From contig BSBM01000964.1 of NCBI GenBank assembly GCA_027924585.1, positions 1,247,501 through 1,311,500 on the forward strand: DNA of 64,000 bases, read 5' to 3'. The notes beneath the pieces were generated by a model. The model had not been told where the DNA came from and searched no databases. It saw only the letters and a program-made list of their open reading frames with translations. The DNA comes from Larix kaempferi. Lineage: Eukaryota; Streptophyta; Pinopsida; Pinales; Pinaceae. This document shows positions 33,319 to 46,673 of the stretch, piece by piece; the first letter of the stretch is position 1, and every line of letters starts with the position of its first letter. The position numbers were made by a program, and so were the translations under genes.

Positions 33319-33965
33319 ATGAAGATTGTATATTGGAATATAAGGGGTCTTAATATCCCTTAGAAAGCAAATATTTTAAGAAAAGAGATTCAAAAGACAA
33401 ATCTGGTTATTGTTTTCCTTCAAGAAACAAAATGCTCGATGGATCAGCTATAGGAAACAGGCAAGAAGATCTGGAAAGGAAGCGAAGGAATGGGTATTGA
33501 TGCTAGAGGATTGGCAGGACGCTTGGGAATTTTATGGGATCTGAACAAAGTAAGTCTATTTGGCTTCAATGGAAATCATCGGTTCATCTTAGCAGAATTT
33601 GGAGTAACTGGTTTCTCGGTTACAGGAATCTTAACCAATGTTTATGGTCCTCATATCCCCCAAGAAAAAATGTCTTTCATTGATTCTCTCAGGTGTATTC
33701 ATGAATGGACAGAGAGAAGAACTGGATTTTAGGTGGAGACTTCAATCTCATTACCTCATTAGAGGAAAATAAAGGAGGAAGACGAATTCCAAAGGAAAAA
33801 TGTGGGTGTTTCAGAGATACTATTGATGACCTAAGGCTGGTGGATGTGGTCCAGGGAAAAGGTCGGTTCACTTGGAACAACAAATGAAGGGGAGAGCATC
33901 ACATCGCCTCACACCTGGATGTGGTTCCCAGGGAAAGGTCGGTTCACTTGGAACAACAAACAAAG
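33319..33965 (+). pseudogene. LINE ORF2 fragment, AP endonuclease domain
   Basis: Starts ATG at 33319 (MKIVYWNIRGLN). It has FLQETKCS and RGLAGRLGILWD, then, after a frame change near 33715, WILGGDFNLITS and GKGRFTWNNK followed by a GEHHIASHLD motif, the order of L1 endonucleases. In-frame stops lie near 33361 and 33451. A stretch of about 45 bp (GGTCGGTTCACTTGGAACAA and flank) is repeated at 33843-33888 and 33916-33962. RT is absent. Confidence 0.82.
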
Positions 33966-34782
33966 AGGTACCTGTGGATGAGGGTCAAAGGGTCACCCGG
34001 GCACAAAAGAAAGCAATACGGGAGGTTCTCATGTTCGAATTGGGATTACCAGCGGTTGTTCAGCAAGGAATCAAGGATGTAGAAAAACAACTATGGTAGG
34101 ATTTGGACAAGGACACCCTGCAAGAGGAATGCCGTAAAGTGGAGGATTGGGTAATGGATCTAGGTAACAATGTTGTTTGCCTCAGTATTTACGAATGGAC
34201 AATTGCACTCTACTGGGTGATGAAGAATCTGATGGGGCATGTGATTTGGGAGCGACTGGAAAAGACTGGTGGAGAGGAACCTCTGTACCAATGGAGGAAC
34301 GCATTGCAAACTGAAACAAAAGAAATGCACCTGAAGATGGACACCATTCTGCAGTCCCCGAGCATCCGCTATCCATTTGCTCAAATTTCTTTTGCAGGCG
34401 ATAGTCAACAAGGGCTCTTTCTAGACTTGCCATATATTCTGCTTTAAAGGTTCTCTAGGCTCAGGTTCTATGTTTTAGGGTCGGTCATGGTTTTGAGGTC
34501 TTTTTTATTTTGGTCTGTTAGATGTTTTATGACTGGAAAGTTTAGAAGTATTAGTGTTTGGGTCATGTCATGTAGTTTAGATTATATGATGGTCTGTAAG
34601 GAATATTGGTATGGAATCAACAGTATAAGTAATTTTGGTTTAATGTTCTAGGTTAGACAGTATTATGATAATTCTCATATTTTAAGGTCAGAGAGCCAAG
34701 AAATGAAGGAGAACAACAGAGTTGTGGCCTATTTTGCTCAAATGTAAATTGTTCCTTTTATATAATACAAAATTTTCCTTAC
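33966..34782 (+). other. LINE distal region, content not recognised
   Basis: A frame at 34103-34447 is open but matches nothing I know. The rest is 3'-UTR-like T-rich DNA leading to the poly(A). Confidence 0.4.
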
Positions 34783-35008
34783 AAAAAAAATGCTCTGGGT
34801 AAATCTAATTGAGATTTTTATTTTATGTATGAAGGTTGATGTGACATCCTTTTGTTGATATAGTAGAAGATTTAAGTCTTTTTGACTACCAGGTTAAAAG
34901 TTGACATGGAATTGCCAAAATAATGTACAAAATATATGTTTGTTGTTGTATTAATTGTGAATTTTGTAATATAATTTAGTCTAAAATTTAAGAAGGATTT
35001 TGCATTAG

Positions 35009-35168
35009 CAAATCACATTTTATATATTTTTATTTTGAAATTTTATTGTATAATAAAGAAATCATCATTTGCTTGTTGAATTTGAATCTCACATTTTATA
35101 TATTTTTATTTTGGAATTTTATTATATAATAAAGAAATTATGCTTTGCCCTGTTGCATTTGAATCTCT
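35009..35168. repeat. ~75-bp tandem duplication
   Basis: TCACATTTTATATATTTTTA and its downstream sequence with TAATAAAGAAAT occur twice, near 35012 and 35087. Confidence 0.75.
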
Positions 35169-35640
35169 AGAACACTATAATTATTTATCAAAAACTTCTA
35201 TGTCAAAGAAGTGTAAAAAGAGATTATCCCGTTTTTAAATTTATATAAATATATTTTTAATTCTAAATTAAATATAATTTTGAATTAAAAAGAAAAACAT
35301 CATAATCATGTATATAAATGAATATTAAAATATACATTTACAAGCTTCAAGCTTTTTAAGTGCGTTCAAAATTAAAAATGTTCTTATCCTAGAATGAGAT
35401 TACATATTATCATACTCTTTTGTTCAAATGCATTTGATTATGCTTGTCTGTACTTAAAAGCTTCTTAAAAAACATCATCCAGAAAATAAATCTAAATAAA
35501 TTAAATTGCATATATCATTAATTTTATATTCTGGAAAAGAAATCCAAACAAATTAGATTGCATATATCATTCAGTTTCCTATTAAATCATATTAAAGTGC
35601 TTACACCATTCAACTTCATCAGATTGAATATTTATAAGAA

Positions 35641-36010
35641 AACATATTAGATTTTGAATTGAAAACTCTTCATAAAAAAATCCAAATTGGGATTTTAGCT
35701 AGTATAATAGGTTGTACAGTTTAGAGTTTAGTTTGTAAAATGGTATTTGGCATTTGATTAATTTCTTTATATTTAGAGAAAGTATTAGATTTTGAATTGA
35801 AATCTCTTCATAAATTTAAATTGGGATTTTACTTGATATAATAGGTTCTAGGTTTTAGAGTTGAGTTTGTAAAATGGTATTTGGCATTTGATTAATTTCT
35901 TTATATTTAGAGAAAGTATTAGATTTTGAATTGAAATCTCTTCATAAATTTAAATTGGGATTTTACTTGATATAATAGGTTCTAGGTTTTAGAGTTGAGT
36001 TTGTAAAATG
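35641..36010. repeat. 134-bp tandem repeat, about 2.7 units
   Basis: GTTTGTAAAATGGTATTTGG recurs at 35731 and 35865, with a partial match at 35999; the flanking TTAGATTTTGAATTGAAA repeats with the same period. Confidence 0.85.
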
Positions 36011-38614
36011 ACATTTGTTATTTGTTCAATTCGTTATTAACTTAAAATCTTTGATTCCTTACAAAATACTGAAAAGAATTGGGCTCTATTGTTAATGCCT
36101 CGGTTAATGTCAAAATTGTGGGGTAAATAATGATAATTGTTAAGGTAAAGTATTATCGCAACTCTACACAAAGCTAGAGTTCCTTGGCATGTATTGTTAA
36201 AGAATCCTTAGGATTTTGACAACAATCAATGGTTTCTTTAAGATCCTTGTTGCATGGTTTTTGTGATATCAATAAATGGTCTATTTAAGATCCTTGTTGC
36301 ATTATGTTTTGGATTCTTCTAGCATTCTTTATCAAAAAGAATAATTTTATGAGAACGTTAGACCTGTGGCTATGATTTTTAATTGAAAAGTCATCTTGTT
36401 TCTTGTGAAACATAAACTTCATATGACATAACAAGGTAGGGATTTATTGAATTTAATAGAATTCACTACTTTCCATTAGAGTATTTGTATCCTACTTGTT
36501 ATTATTAATGACAATTTGTAACACTCATTGCTAAACAAATTTTGAATAAAGACGAGAAACAAAAAGATGATCCACGATTTCACCATCTATCTTGCATAGT
36601 ATACATCTATTTGGCACATTCAATTTTATTTTTGGCAATTATCCTAAGGAAGAATCTTATTAGAAAGTGTCAACCAAGTGAAGATCTTAATTTTGAGTGG
36701 ACAATAAAATACCAAGTCAACTTCCACCACTAAAGGAATTCTCTATTGAGATATTCTTTAGTCATAACCCCATTCCCTAATTTTGACTTTAGTACTATTA
36801 TTGTAGCTTTATTTTGAGTCCACGTGAGCTCATTATCTTGATTTGCATTATTGTGTTCGTGTGCCATATGGACTTGGTGTTGATAATAGTGTTTCTTAGA
36901 CCATGATTACCTTTTATTGTAAAGTTTGACATTGTAATATTCTTTGCTTTCAGATGCATTTTTTTAGATTGAGTTAAATTTTGTTAATTTTTTCTGTCTT
37001 TTTTTATTCTCTAGAATTAAAGTGGGTTTCATTCTTTTCTTTTAACTCACATATAAAACAACCTTAGAAACAACATAATGGAGATTATTTTTGTTTTCTA
37101 TATAAACATAATATTATTCCGGATTTTACGACTCTTTTGAATTTTTGGGAAAACTAGGCAGCATTGTGGGCACAACATCCACAAAATTTAGCTTTATCCA
37201 AAGTATATCCAGCAAGCGTTGTTAGGGCTATTGTTATAATCAACTAGGTATGGTTATGCTGAAGCGGTGGATGATTCATTCACTCTGAAGAAGCACTTGG
37301 AAAATTATTTGTGCATAAGTTGCGATTAGTAGGGATGTGACAATGTAGTTGTCTCATTTCCTTTCCACCTTCTATCTTTTCATTTTTTGTAAAGGCCCTG
37401 CTATGGGAATGTAATTTCTCATGAATCCTGATAGATTCTATCTCTATTGATGCATATCATAGTAGAACCTGGTGAGGAAAGAAAAGGAGTTTCTCGAACG
37501 AAACCATAGTCTTCACTCAATAGTTTCAAATCCCAAAGGTATACAATAGCTTACGAGATCCTGCCCTTAAAATCAAGAATAGAAAGGGTTTTGATTTCAA
37601 GAATTGTGTCTATTATTACATAGAGAGAATCTCAAGTTTTCTTTTTACGAATTTTGTATGTTATGGGTTTCATTTCATTATACCTAAAGATGTCTATAGT
37701 TGTTAGTAGTTTTCATTTCATTATACCTAAAGATGTATGTCGTAGTTAGTGGTTCGTTTTATTAATAGGATAAAAGGGGATCGATAAAAATTACACTTTG
37801 ATCTAAATCCATGAATAATAAAGCAACCTAGAGCAAGCCAACAAAAAAATCACACTTGCCTCTATACTATTGCTACAGAAGTCATGCCGATGAAGTTGAA
37901 GTCACACAGATGAAGTTGTGTTTCACTCTACAAACTTGTGGAAGTTGTTACACTTCTATAATATATTTATAGATTTTTATTACTGGGAGCTTCATTTTGG
38001 TCTAATTCCGCTTCAGTGAGAGGTTGTGAATATTCTTATTGTTAATAAAAAGTGGATTTAAACAAGTTAAGGATCAAAATATTCAATGGCTACCACTTCA
38101 ACTTTTCAACTTATCGAGGGAGCATTGAAGGATGTCATTATAATTGATTGTTATTTATATCAATACAATTGTATTAACTAAATAACATTATTAATGGATA
38201 TATCAATTGATAAATATTCATTAAAATTAGAATCACTAGCGGGAAAGGAATTAGATTATTTATTTTAATTTTATAGAAATGAGATGTGTTCACATTTAAG
38301 TGAATTTAAAGTCAATCCATGGAAATAAATTAATTCCATTTTTTACCATTTCTTTTAACGGCGAAAATAAATAAATAAATATCTCAGCTCATAAAAAGGC
38401 AAAAAATACCTCATTAAAAACTAATAAGAAAGATATTTAGAAACAGCCAAACATAATTTACACATTTACAAGGCGTCTATATTTATTCATCAACCAGCCC
38501 GTCGTCGAATCTCATAAACTATCGTCAATTCGAGCCCTGCTATTATTATTTATATTTTCTATTAAGGGCGGATACTAGAAATATTTCCCAAATAACCACA
38601 ACAAGATATGAGAC

Positions 38615-38665
38615 ACTCTCTCCTGATGATGAGCCCTACTTTGTGGCTCGAAACGTCGAGAAGAA
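38615..38665 (+). ncRNA. Hammerhead-ribozyme-like motif (PLE type), copy A
   Basis: Core CTGATGA at 38623-38629, stem II GAGCC/GGCTC (38631-38635 with 38645-38649), GAAAC at 38650-38654, then GTC at 38655-38657. Stem I: TCTC (38619-38622) pairs with GAGA (38658-38661). One extra T lies between the core and stem II. Hammerheads are known in the terminal repeats of Penelope-like elements. Helix III has only two pairs and no loop, which suggests dimer action. No PLE protein is adjacent; it is probably a solo 3' remnant. Confidence 0.6.
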
Positions 38666-38727
38666 ATACTTCCTAACGCAGTTTTCCTCTCTACTATTGT
38701 CACTCACTGCGTAAACCATGAACAACT

Positions 38728-38880
38728 AAGATATTCAACAGTTTTAAGAGTACTAAATAGAATGAGATGAACAATATTTGTAATTTATTGAGGGCAATTA
38801 CAAGCAATCTTCACCTAGTTAATTGCAACAAGATATTCAACGGTTTTAAGAGTACTAAAAAATATTGAGATGAACAATAA
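38728..38880. repeat. Spaced direct repeat (~48 bp, two copies)
   Basis: AAGATATTCAAC(A/G)GTTTTAAGAGTAC and following GAGATGAACAAT-like sequence occur near 38728 and 38829. Confidence 0.7.
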
Positions 38881-41800
38881 TCACAGATGCGGTTGCGCTC
38901 ATATGCCACGAAGTTTGATTACAAGTGGAACTCAAGAGCAATGTTTCTGTTAATGTTGAGGCATAATTTTGATGTGGCACAGAGAGGTCGAGCTTTGTGG
39001 CTACCCTTTCAACCAATGAATTTTCTTCCATGGGCACTACAAGCATTGCAGACCAAGAATCATTTAGATAGAACTCAAATTCTTCTTTCGTGCAAAGCTA
39101 GTTGTAACGCAACTACTCTAACCCTTATCGCCGCAAGGAATAATATCACAAACTATACCAAAGAAACATAACATATACAATAAATTTAAATTTAACACCT
39201 AACCTGAAATTTCATGTAATAATAACCATGGGTTTTTCCCTTAAACACACCAAAATGCATCCGGATTGAGCACAATCTGCAGCAGTGAACAACAAAATAA
39301 AAATAAATAAAAGAAAACAAACTAACATCAAAGAAAATATCCCTAATAAAAGCCAAATAAAACAAACTAGACTAGAAATTTTCTTAGTAACAAAGTTGTA
39401 GGAGTATTATTTCAGCCAAAAGAAAACACAACAAATCTTTATAGCTTGGCATATGTAACTTCAAATTTCCTGGTCAAAATGAGAGCCTTGAGCTGGGGAA
39501 ACTCACAACAGAGATTGTTTACAAGTACAGTCAGACTTGGGATAGACTTCTGCTTTGCTCTCCATTAAATGGGAATAGATAGAGAATTTGCAGAGGGTTG
39601 TCATGACATTTGAAATAAGGCACATAATATTGCTAGACTTAAAAATTATTTCAACTCCCGTTGGGGCATGTCAGGACACTCAAGTTGTTTCAACTCCCGA
39701 GGTATGTCACGACACTCAAGGTAGCAGGTCGATAGAGGATATGACGGGAATATTTCTTGCACAGCAAGAAACAACAAATGACTTGCACCTAAATTAAGGT
39801 TAAACATAGGTTTTTAATTTTATGTGTTTTTCTTGATTTTTTTAAAGCCCATTAATGATAAAAATAATCAAGTTAGATCTTCTCATCCAATCAAAAGCAA
39901 ATATATTTTTTCAAAAAAATATTTATAAATACAAATTGTAATTGAACTTTTACTTAATTTTATAAAAATGAAATATTGGTATTGATTAATTGAAAGAGAT
40001 AAAACATATAATATATCTTAGGCAAGGACTAATAATATGAACCAAACTATAATGAAACTATAAAAAAATCTAAAGCAATGACATTGTACAATCTTAAAAA
40101 AAAGGAAAATTAATTAATAACATGAAATCTTTAAAATCACAGTGAGCAAAAGACGAAAATCATAAAGTACACTGTAACAACAAATATGCCTTGGAAACAT
40201 AATTTTATTTAAAAGTTTCATAAACATGGTTGTAAAATGTTCATTTTTAATGTTGTTACTTGCATGCATATAATGTTTCTCAGGGTTATATATTTTATTT
40301 ATTGTAAAAGCGATCATATACTGTGAAAGGTATATCCACCTCCATATCTAAGGTATCTCAAACTTCATTCACGTAAGGTATATCTTAGGTATATCCACCG
40401 GTACTAATTCCAACTTTGAAAAAAAAGGTTTATGTGAATCTTTCTAGAAAGTGGGAGTGGAGAGCTCTTTTTTTAATTCCCTTTACTCAAAATGTACACT
40501 TTGCTTACAACGTTCCATGTCTCCTCTAAACCTATTATAAGCATACATGTTCAAAGTAGGTGGTCTGAATCTCTGACCCCAATTGCAAGATTCCAGTTTG
40601 TTCACACAACCACCTACTTACAATCAAATCAAATTAAAAGTATTACTTTATTTTTTAAAAGTATTACTTTATTTTTTACAAAATAACCCTTTGACATCAT
40701 TTCAATTCCCATCAAGCACATTATTAAATATCCAACCAAAGTTGTGTCAACAACTAAACCTCATTTGGGTAAAATGGTAGTTGGAAAAATATGAGATGAA
40801 TGCATAGAAAAATCTTTTGATGTGCCCATCTAATAAAATCATAGCCACACATAAAATTCTTTGATGTTCCCATCTAATAAAACCACCTACCTAAAATCAA
40901 ATCAAATTGAAATTCTTACTTTATTTTTTAAAGGTACCCATTAATTTGATGTACAAGAGCATTATTGAATTTGAATGGTATAATTTCTTACCACTCTTTG
41001 TTATTCCAAATACTTTAATGAACATGAATCATTTAGAATAAAATATATGTTCAAAAGTTAATTTTAAATAAGTAAGAATCAAACTTGTCTTATAAAAAAT
41101 AAAGTAAGCTTACTTTTTCATTACATAATATTTATTCAGTAAAAAATAGTGTTTAAAACAAGACCCAAAACACACTTACTTTATAAGTCAATGTACATCC
41201 TAGATTTATTTTTATGGAATCTCACAAAAGTGGTTGTGTAACTATAATCATATATATAAAAAGTTCAACCACCAAATGGTAAAACCTCGTTATTACTTTA
41301 TATATTATATCATTTTTTAATGAAATTTCACAAAAGTGGTTACTTAGCTATTCTCGCATGATCAATTCAATCACTAAAAGGTAAAATGCCATTATAACTC
41401 CTTGCAAAAAGTTAAAGTCAAACCCTTTTGATTTGGGAATAGTTTCTATGGCACCTACCAATTTTTATCTAATTTGTGATAATGTATTAAACATTTTTAA
41501 AAATATAAACAAATTTTTATATTCACTATTTTGATTGGGAAATAGATTTGAAGATGGGACATATATCCCAATATTGTATCTTTAATGTTCAAGGGAAAAA
41601 AAGTAAAAATAAACAATATAATTACTTCCAAAGGTTTGATTTTACAAGTTGGACTAAATGGTGATATCTTTGTTTTTCATCCACTAAGATCTCATTACTC
41701 TTAGACCTAGTGGTTGAGTTTCTCACCCTAAATCGGGCCTTTGAAGTCTCTTTTCTCACCTCTCAAGGCAGTGTAGGAGATCCTATAGGTCACACAAGAC

Positions 41801-44559
41801 ACACTACATATGGTGACAATGGCAATGTCCTAAATATAGAGGAGGAGGAGCTAGGCACTAGGAAAACAAAGGAACCATATAGAGCCATCATATTTCAATT
41901 AAGGATGCACTAACTAGGACTTCTTCAAGTCCCATTGCCTTTGATTCATAGGACCAACCTTTCCAAAACTTTGTCCATTATAAACTGGGATTTAAGTGTG
42001 TAGATACATGGAATTTTGTTTCTTAATTCACACCTTGGGTAGGGGATGGTGTGATACGAAGCAAGTGGAGTTATTAACTTCCTATGATTACATATATTCA
42101 TGGGTGGTATTGGAATTGATAAATCCCTTATCATCAACTCAATTATTATGGGACTGGTGTGAAGCACAATGCACCCCAATTAACCATTACAAATATAACC
42201 TCAAGATGCACTCCTACATTGGCTTGAACATCCTCCAATGTATTGTATGTTCTTAACATCCAGTGGAAGGAAATGTTTTTGAAGCATTATCTCAATGTAA
42301 TGAGCATTTCTATCAATCATAACATCCTAAAATTTTTCAAAGCAAGTTATTGAAACAATGATCAAATTATGATGGAGGAGTCACTAGTAATGGAAAGAGC
42401 TTGTTGACACCTTTATCCTTTAGTATGCTAAGACCATGGTAAATTGCTTAAACATCTGCTTCATTGTTGGATGCTATAGTAATCACCATAAATACTCTAA
42501 GTATTTTTGTCCTTCAAGGTCAAAAGTAAACCCCTGACTCCCACTCATTGCAAACATCCCCACTATGAACACCCATTATGGGAAGCCTTATCATGACATC
42601 TTCATTTATATTTATTTGAGCTCAAATAACTAAAAAAGTTAAACAAGTGTAATACAATATACACAAAGAACTATCATTTCACTCATCAGGTGCATTGTCT
42701 TGTATTGGTTGTGAGATTTTGTAGTGCCTACCTTGAAAAAACTACTTAATCCATTAACATATCCTCTAATGTCACCACGAGAACCAACAATAAAAACAAA
42801 AAAACCATAAGTATTTACACATAACTTATAAGAGTGAGAGTATTCTAATGAGGGGAGAGAGAGAACATACCCAGAAATGGAAACATGGAAAAACTTGACT
42901 TACATGAGTGTGTGCAACAGGCCTGCACCAGCTACGACATCAACAACAAGCAACTCCAAGACCAACAATGGCAACATGGAAACAACATGTGGGGGACAAC
43001 TCTCCATCCAACCTACCTCTCAGTCCATGAATGAGATCCCTCGATCCCTCAATTAGTAAAATTATGCCAAGCCCCTCTCCTCCCAACACCTCCTCACAAT
43101 AGTAAGAAAAGTCGCACACTACCTCCTCCCACCAACAAATCTCATGCAACAAACTAACTAGACCCAACACCCCCATGACAACCTAGAGGAAAAGAAGACC
43201 CCCCCATAAAGTCCTCCCGCCCCTTAAAAATTCTTTTTGCTTATTATTAAAAATAAGGTTTATTTGCAATCCTCTTTTTCTTAGTGTAATAAATCTCATT
43301 TTAATCTTAAATATGCATTTAATTATTCTCTATTTTATTTATATTAGAAACTTTTGTCATGCACCTATAGTTATAATGTATTTAACTAGGTGGGGCAATA
43401 CATATAGACCCCCTTCGGGAAGCTTCTTCTTGAAGTTGCATCACCCCCATTTCTTATTCCCATGCAAGACATGAACAACATAACACAGTATGCACAACCA
43501 TCATACAATTTGCACCTATATAACTAGTATTATTGTGTGGGGGAAAGAGTTACTCATGTGACCATCACAGGTAATTCTCGTACCTACTCTATCACAATAT
43601 AACACCCTATTTAAATACATGATCGGTTATTCTTATTAAATTCCTAGTATGTAATCATATCACACAAGTACATATCAATTAAGTCATGCCATTGTACATC
43701 AATTCTATTTATACAATCAAGCATCAAATCAAGCCAATCATGCATCAAATTAAGCCATTCAAATGGTTTACTTACACCCTCATGCACCCCCTCCCACAAT
43801 CATACCATTTGATCAACCTCTAAACACCCCCAATACTCCAAATGGCCCCGTTCACCATGGCATAGACCCTCTGCTGCAACTAGTATAAGGATCACCCATC
43901 ATTGTGTGACCGCAACAGGTATCAGAAATCACATCATAGATCTGAGGTGGTGCGAGTATAACTCTCATTATATCCTCAATTTTTGGCATTAATCTGATGC
44001 TTAAGGCATTTTGACCTTAGTTGGGCTATATGCCCCAAATACCTCATCTAGAGGGTACCAAGCATATGGAATTAAACAGTGGATCTAGAATTCCAAAATA
44101 GCCAAAAAAACTCATTTTCGGGGTTGTTCTTGTATAAAATATTTCCATATTTAATTAAATATGTGCTTCAGTACATTAAACCATGCACATCAGTCATCTC
44201 ATAGGCTAGCTGAAAACTCCCTCCACAACTCCAACCAGACAATCAACCCCATGCATTGAAAGTACTTCTCCATATACCTCCCCCTCGATGAAATACCATA
44301 AGTTGTGGAAGTTATGCAACTGCATAAACGAAAGGAACTATTGGCATAGGTTTACTGATTAAGTTTGTCCCCATCCCATAATTTGTTACATGTATGCATT
44401 CTCCTTTGTGGTTATTGGATCTCAAAAAATCATTGAATGAATTGGCCTTCTAGGCCCATGGGTGGATTCCCTGTCAAATTCCACCTCACATCATGCCAAG
44501 AAATAATTATTCAAATCTATAACCTTTTAGAGAACATATACTATGCATGGATATCAAAG
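38881..44559. other. AT-rich DNA, no gene seen
   Basis: The open frame at 38887-39171 (94 codons) has no recognisable domain. Some short direct repeats occur (40580-40680 and 40800-40930). No transposon termini could be supported. Confidence 0.45.
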
Positions 44560-45055
44560 ATCTGCATGCTACAACATGTCATGATGAGAATATACCATCA
44601 TCATGAGTACCAAGGAACCACAACTTACCACATGCTATTGTGAAACATAACATCACCAAGATTACCAGTGAACTACATGCTATCACATTCCATCGTGAAA
44701 ACATACATCATCATCATGAATATGAAGGAACCACATGTTACTACATACCATCATGAAAACATAACATCATCACCATGAATATGAAAGAACCGCATGTTGC
44801 TACATGTCATCATGGAAACATACATCATCATCATGTATATGAAGGAACCGTATGGTACTACATGCCATCATGAAAAATAACATTATCATCATGAATGTGA
44901 AGGAACTACATGTTGCTACATGCCATCATGAAAACATACATCATCATCATGAATATGAAGGAACAGCATGCTACTACATGCCATCATGAAAAAATAACAT
45001 CATTATCACGAATGTGAAGGAACTACATGTTGCTACATGCCATCATGAGATTGTA
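44560..45055. repeat. ~59-bp minisatellite, about 7-8 units
   Basis: Units contain CATCATCATGAATATGAAGG followed by AACCACATGTTGCTACATGC and CATCATGAAAACATA. The best-preserved units span 44700-45055. Confidence 0.85.
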
Positions 45056-45696
45056 AATTAAATTGTATAATCATCATGGATTAGCACCATCATCATAACA
45101 CCATCATAAGGAACATAAAACAACATGCTATTATTTCCTATCACTAGTATAAATAACAAAGAATCACAGGCTAACTACCACATGCTATTCATTGATGTTT
45201 AGGAGCGTATGTATGACAACTAAATAATGACAGTTTCATCTCCCAAGGGCCAAAATAAATATGCATAGAAGATACTAACAAGTGTTAATATGAATTCTTG
45301 TATTTGTAGTTTTGTCATTCTTAGACCATAGTTTCTATTTTCTATTGACTACCTAAGTTTTTTTTGTTGATCCCAAAACATAATATGAGTCTATACATAG
45401 AATAATTTTGTGACGAGTCACCATCCTATCATGTCATCAATACTACAATTACCACTAATAGATCTTAGAATGCCTTATGTTTCCAACAATCTGAGAGGTG
45501 TTACCATCTAAGATTAATTTGGGTCTCCTTTCAACCATTAAGTGTAATACACAATATACTCTTTAAACTCAAGGTAATATTTTTGCTTTATCAACCAGTC
45601 TTACAAACTTATGTCCTTTATTCTTTTGTTGGAAGTATAGTAGAGTCTAGACAAACTTGACTCAGCAAACGACTCAATGAGCTTAGGGATTAACGA

Positions 45697-46165
45697 TAAG
45701 ATTCCATATATCCATGGTACTACAAACAAAATTTCTAAGATTCTAAAAAAGAAAAACATAAGGGTTTCCTTTGCTCCTCCAAACTCTTTAAGAACCATGA
45801 TTGACAAAGCCAAAGATCCTATTCATCCAAAGGACCAAAGAGGTGTCTATAAAACACCATGTTCTTGTGGTAAGGCATACATAGGTGAGACTAGGCGATC
45901 AATCGAAACTAGGTTAAAAGAGCATAGTGCGGACCTATGGCATGGAAGTATTAAGAGCTCTGCTGTTGCGGAACACTCTCACACCACCGAACATCACATA
46001 TGACTCGAAGAATCTAAGGTCTTAGCAATTATCCCCAATTACTACAAAAGAAAAATTCAAGAGGCCATAGATATTGAAAAATGTACTAATAACCTCAACC
46101 GTGATGATAGTATAAGATTAAAAGAAGCATGGAAACATATTATTCAAATACTAAAAGACAAATAG
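45697..46165 (+). pseudogene. PLE C-terminal linker and GIY-YIG endonuclease (copy 1)
   Basis: Seen: IPYIHGTTNKISKILKKKN, FAPPNSLRTMIDKAKDP, then GVYKTPCSCGKAYIGETRRS and IETRLKEHSADL. This fits the GIY-YIG fold: GVY, then YIG ten residues on, a CXC pair before YIG, and a following Arg-rich helix. In PLEs this nuclease nicks the target for RT priming. TGA at 46001-46003 breaks the frame; beyond it SKVLAIIPNYYKRKIQEAIDIE and WKHIIQILKDK continue to TAG at 46163-46165. The pre-YIG Tyr and YIG are intact, unlike copy 2. Confidence 0.88.
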
Positions 46166-46284
46166 TAATACTCTTAACCCTAATCTAAGCCGACTATGTC
46201 ATGATTTCAACACCAAGGGGTTAATAATTACTATTTATATCCTATCTCCAAAGTGAAACAAAGGAGTGTGAGCCTCTTTGAGTC

Positions 46285-46327
46285 TCTCCTGATGATGAAC
46301 CTGCTTGAAGGTTCGAAACTTGTCAAG
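46285..46327 (+). ncRNA. Hammerhead-ribozyme-like motif, PLE copy 1
   Basis: CTGATGA at 46289-46295, stem II GAACC/GGTTC (46297-46301 with 46310-46314), GAAAC at 46315-46319, TT, then GTC at 46322-46324. Compared with copy A, stem II differs as G-C to A-T on both strands, so pairing is kept. Stem I is weakened (AAG after GTC). Confidence 0.6.
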
Positions 46328-46673
46328 TATAAATTACTTACCACAGATTTCATCTCATCAAAATATTTGACTGTGGGTTAAAAATGAATATTCAAATCAC
46401 AACCCTCCATGGAAGGGATATACTATGGAGAATTTGACTCTTTGAAGGCACGAGGATCAAGATTTCCCATCACACAACAGATCTAGAGTTTCTGAAAAAA
46501 TTTCGTGACAATAGGGTAATTTCATGCTTCACTAAAATAAACCACCATCTAAAAGAAAAACACCAACATGCATTTGCATAACTCAGCCTTTTGATCAATA
46601 GAGGAGAGATTAGAGTTTGAGGAAAAATCAATTAATTCATTCCCACAGAAAGAGATCAATTGATTAATTCAAA

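Larger units (their letters stand above)
31776..34790 (+). mobile_element. LINE (L1-like) element lacking its reverse transcriptase
   Basis: Seen: a 15-bp target duplication TGCTCTGG(A/G)TAAATC at 31761-31775 and 34791-34805 with one mismatch, and eight A residues at 34783-34790 directly before the right copy. Inside lie a plant LINE ORF1 with a DUF4283-like domain and zinc knuckle, and an AP-type endonuclease start of ORF2. No RT domain follows. A full plant L1 is about twice as long, so about 3 kb is missing internally. Confidence 0.88.
34806..38600. other. AT-rich DNA, no gene seen
   Basis: Contains two local tandem duplications, listed separately. The remainder has no support for genes. 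Confidence 0.5.
45697..46375 (+). mobile_element. Penelope-like retroelement (PLE), 5'-truncated copy 1
   Basis: Homologous to 47200-47870 over coding and 3' sequence. It holds the linker and GIY-YIG endonuclease end of the PLE protein plus a 3' region with a hammerhead-like motif. It lacks RT. 5' truncation is typical of target-primed elements. PLEs with GIY-YIG are known in conifers ('Dryad') and have been proposed to derive from arthropods. Confidence 0.82.

Noticed and set aside
38887-39171. 94-codon plus frame
   Set aside because: No recognisable family or start context; AT-rich flank.
42940-43176. 78-codon minus frame
   Set aside because: No domain, no repeat in the window, chance length.
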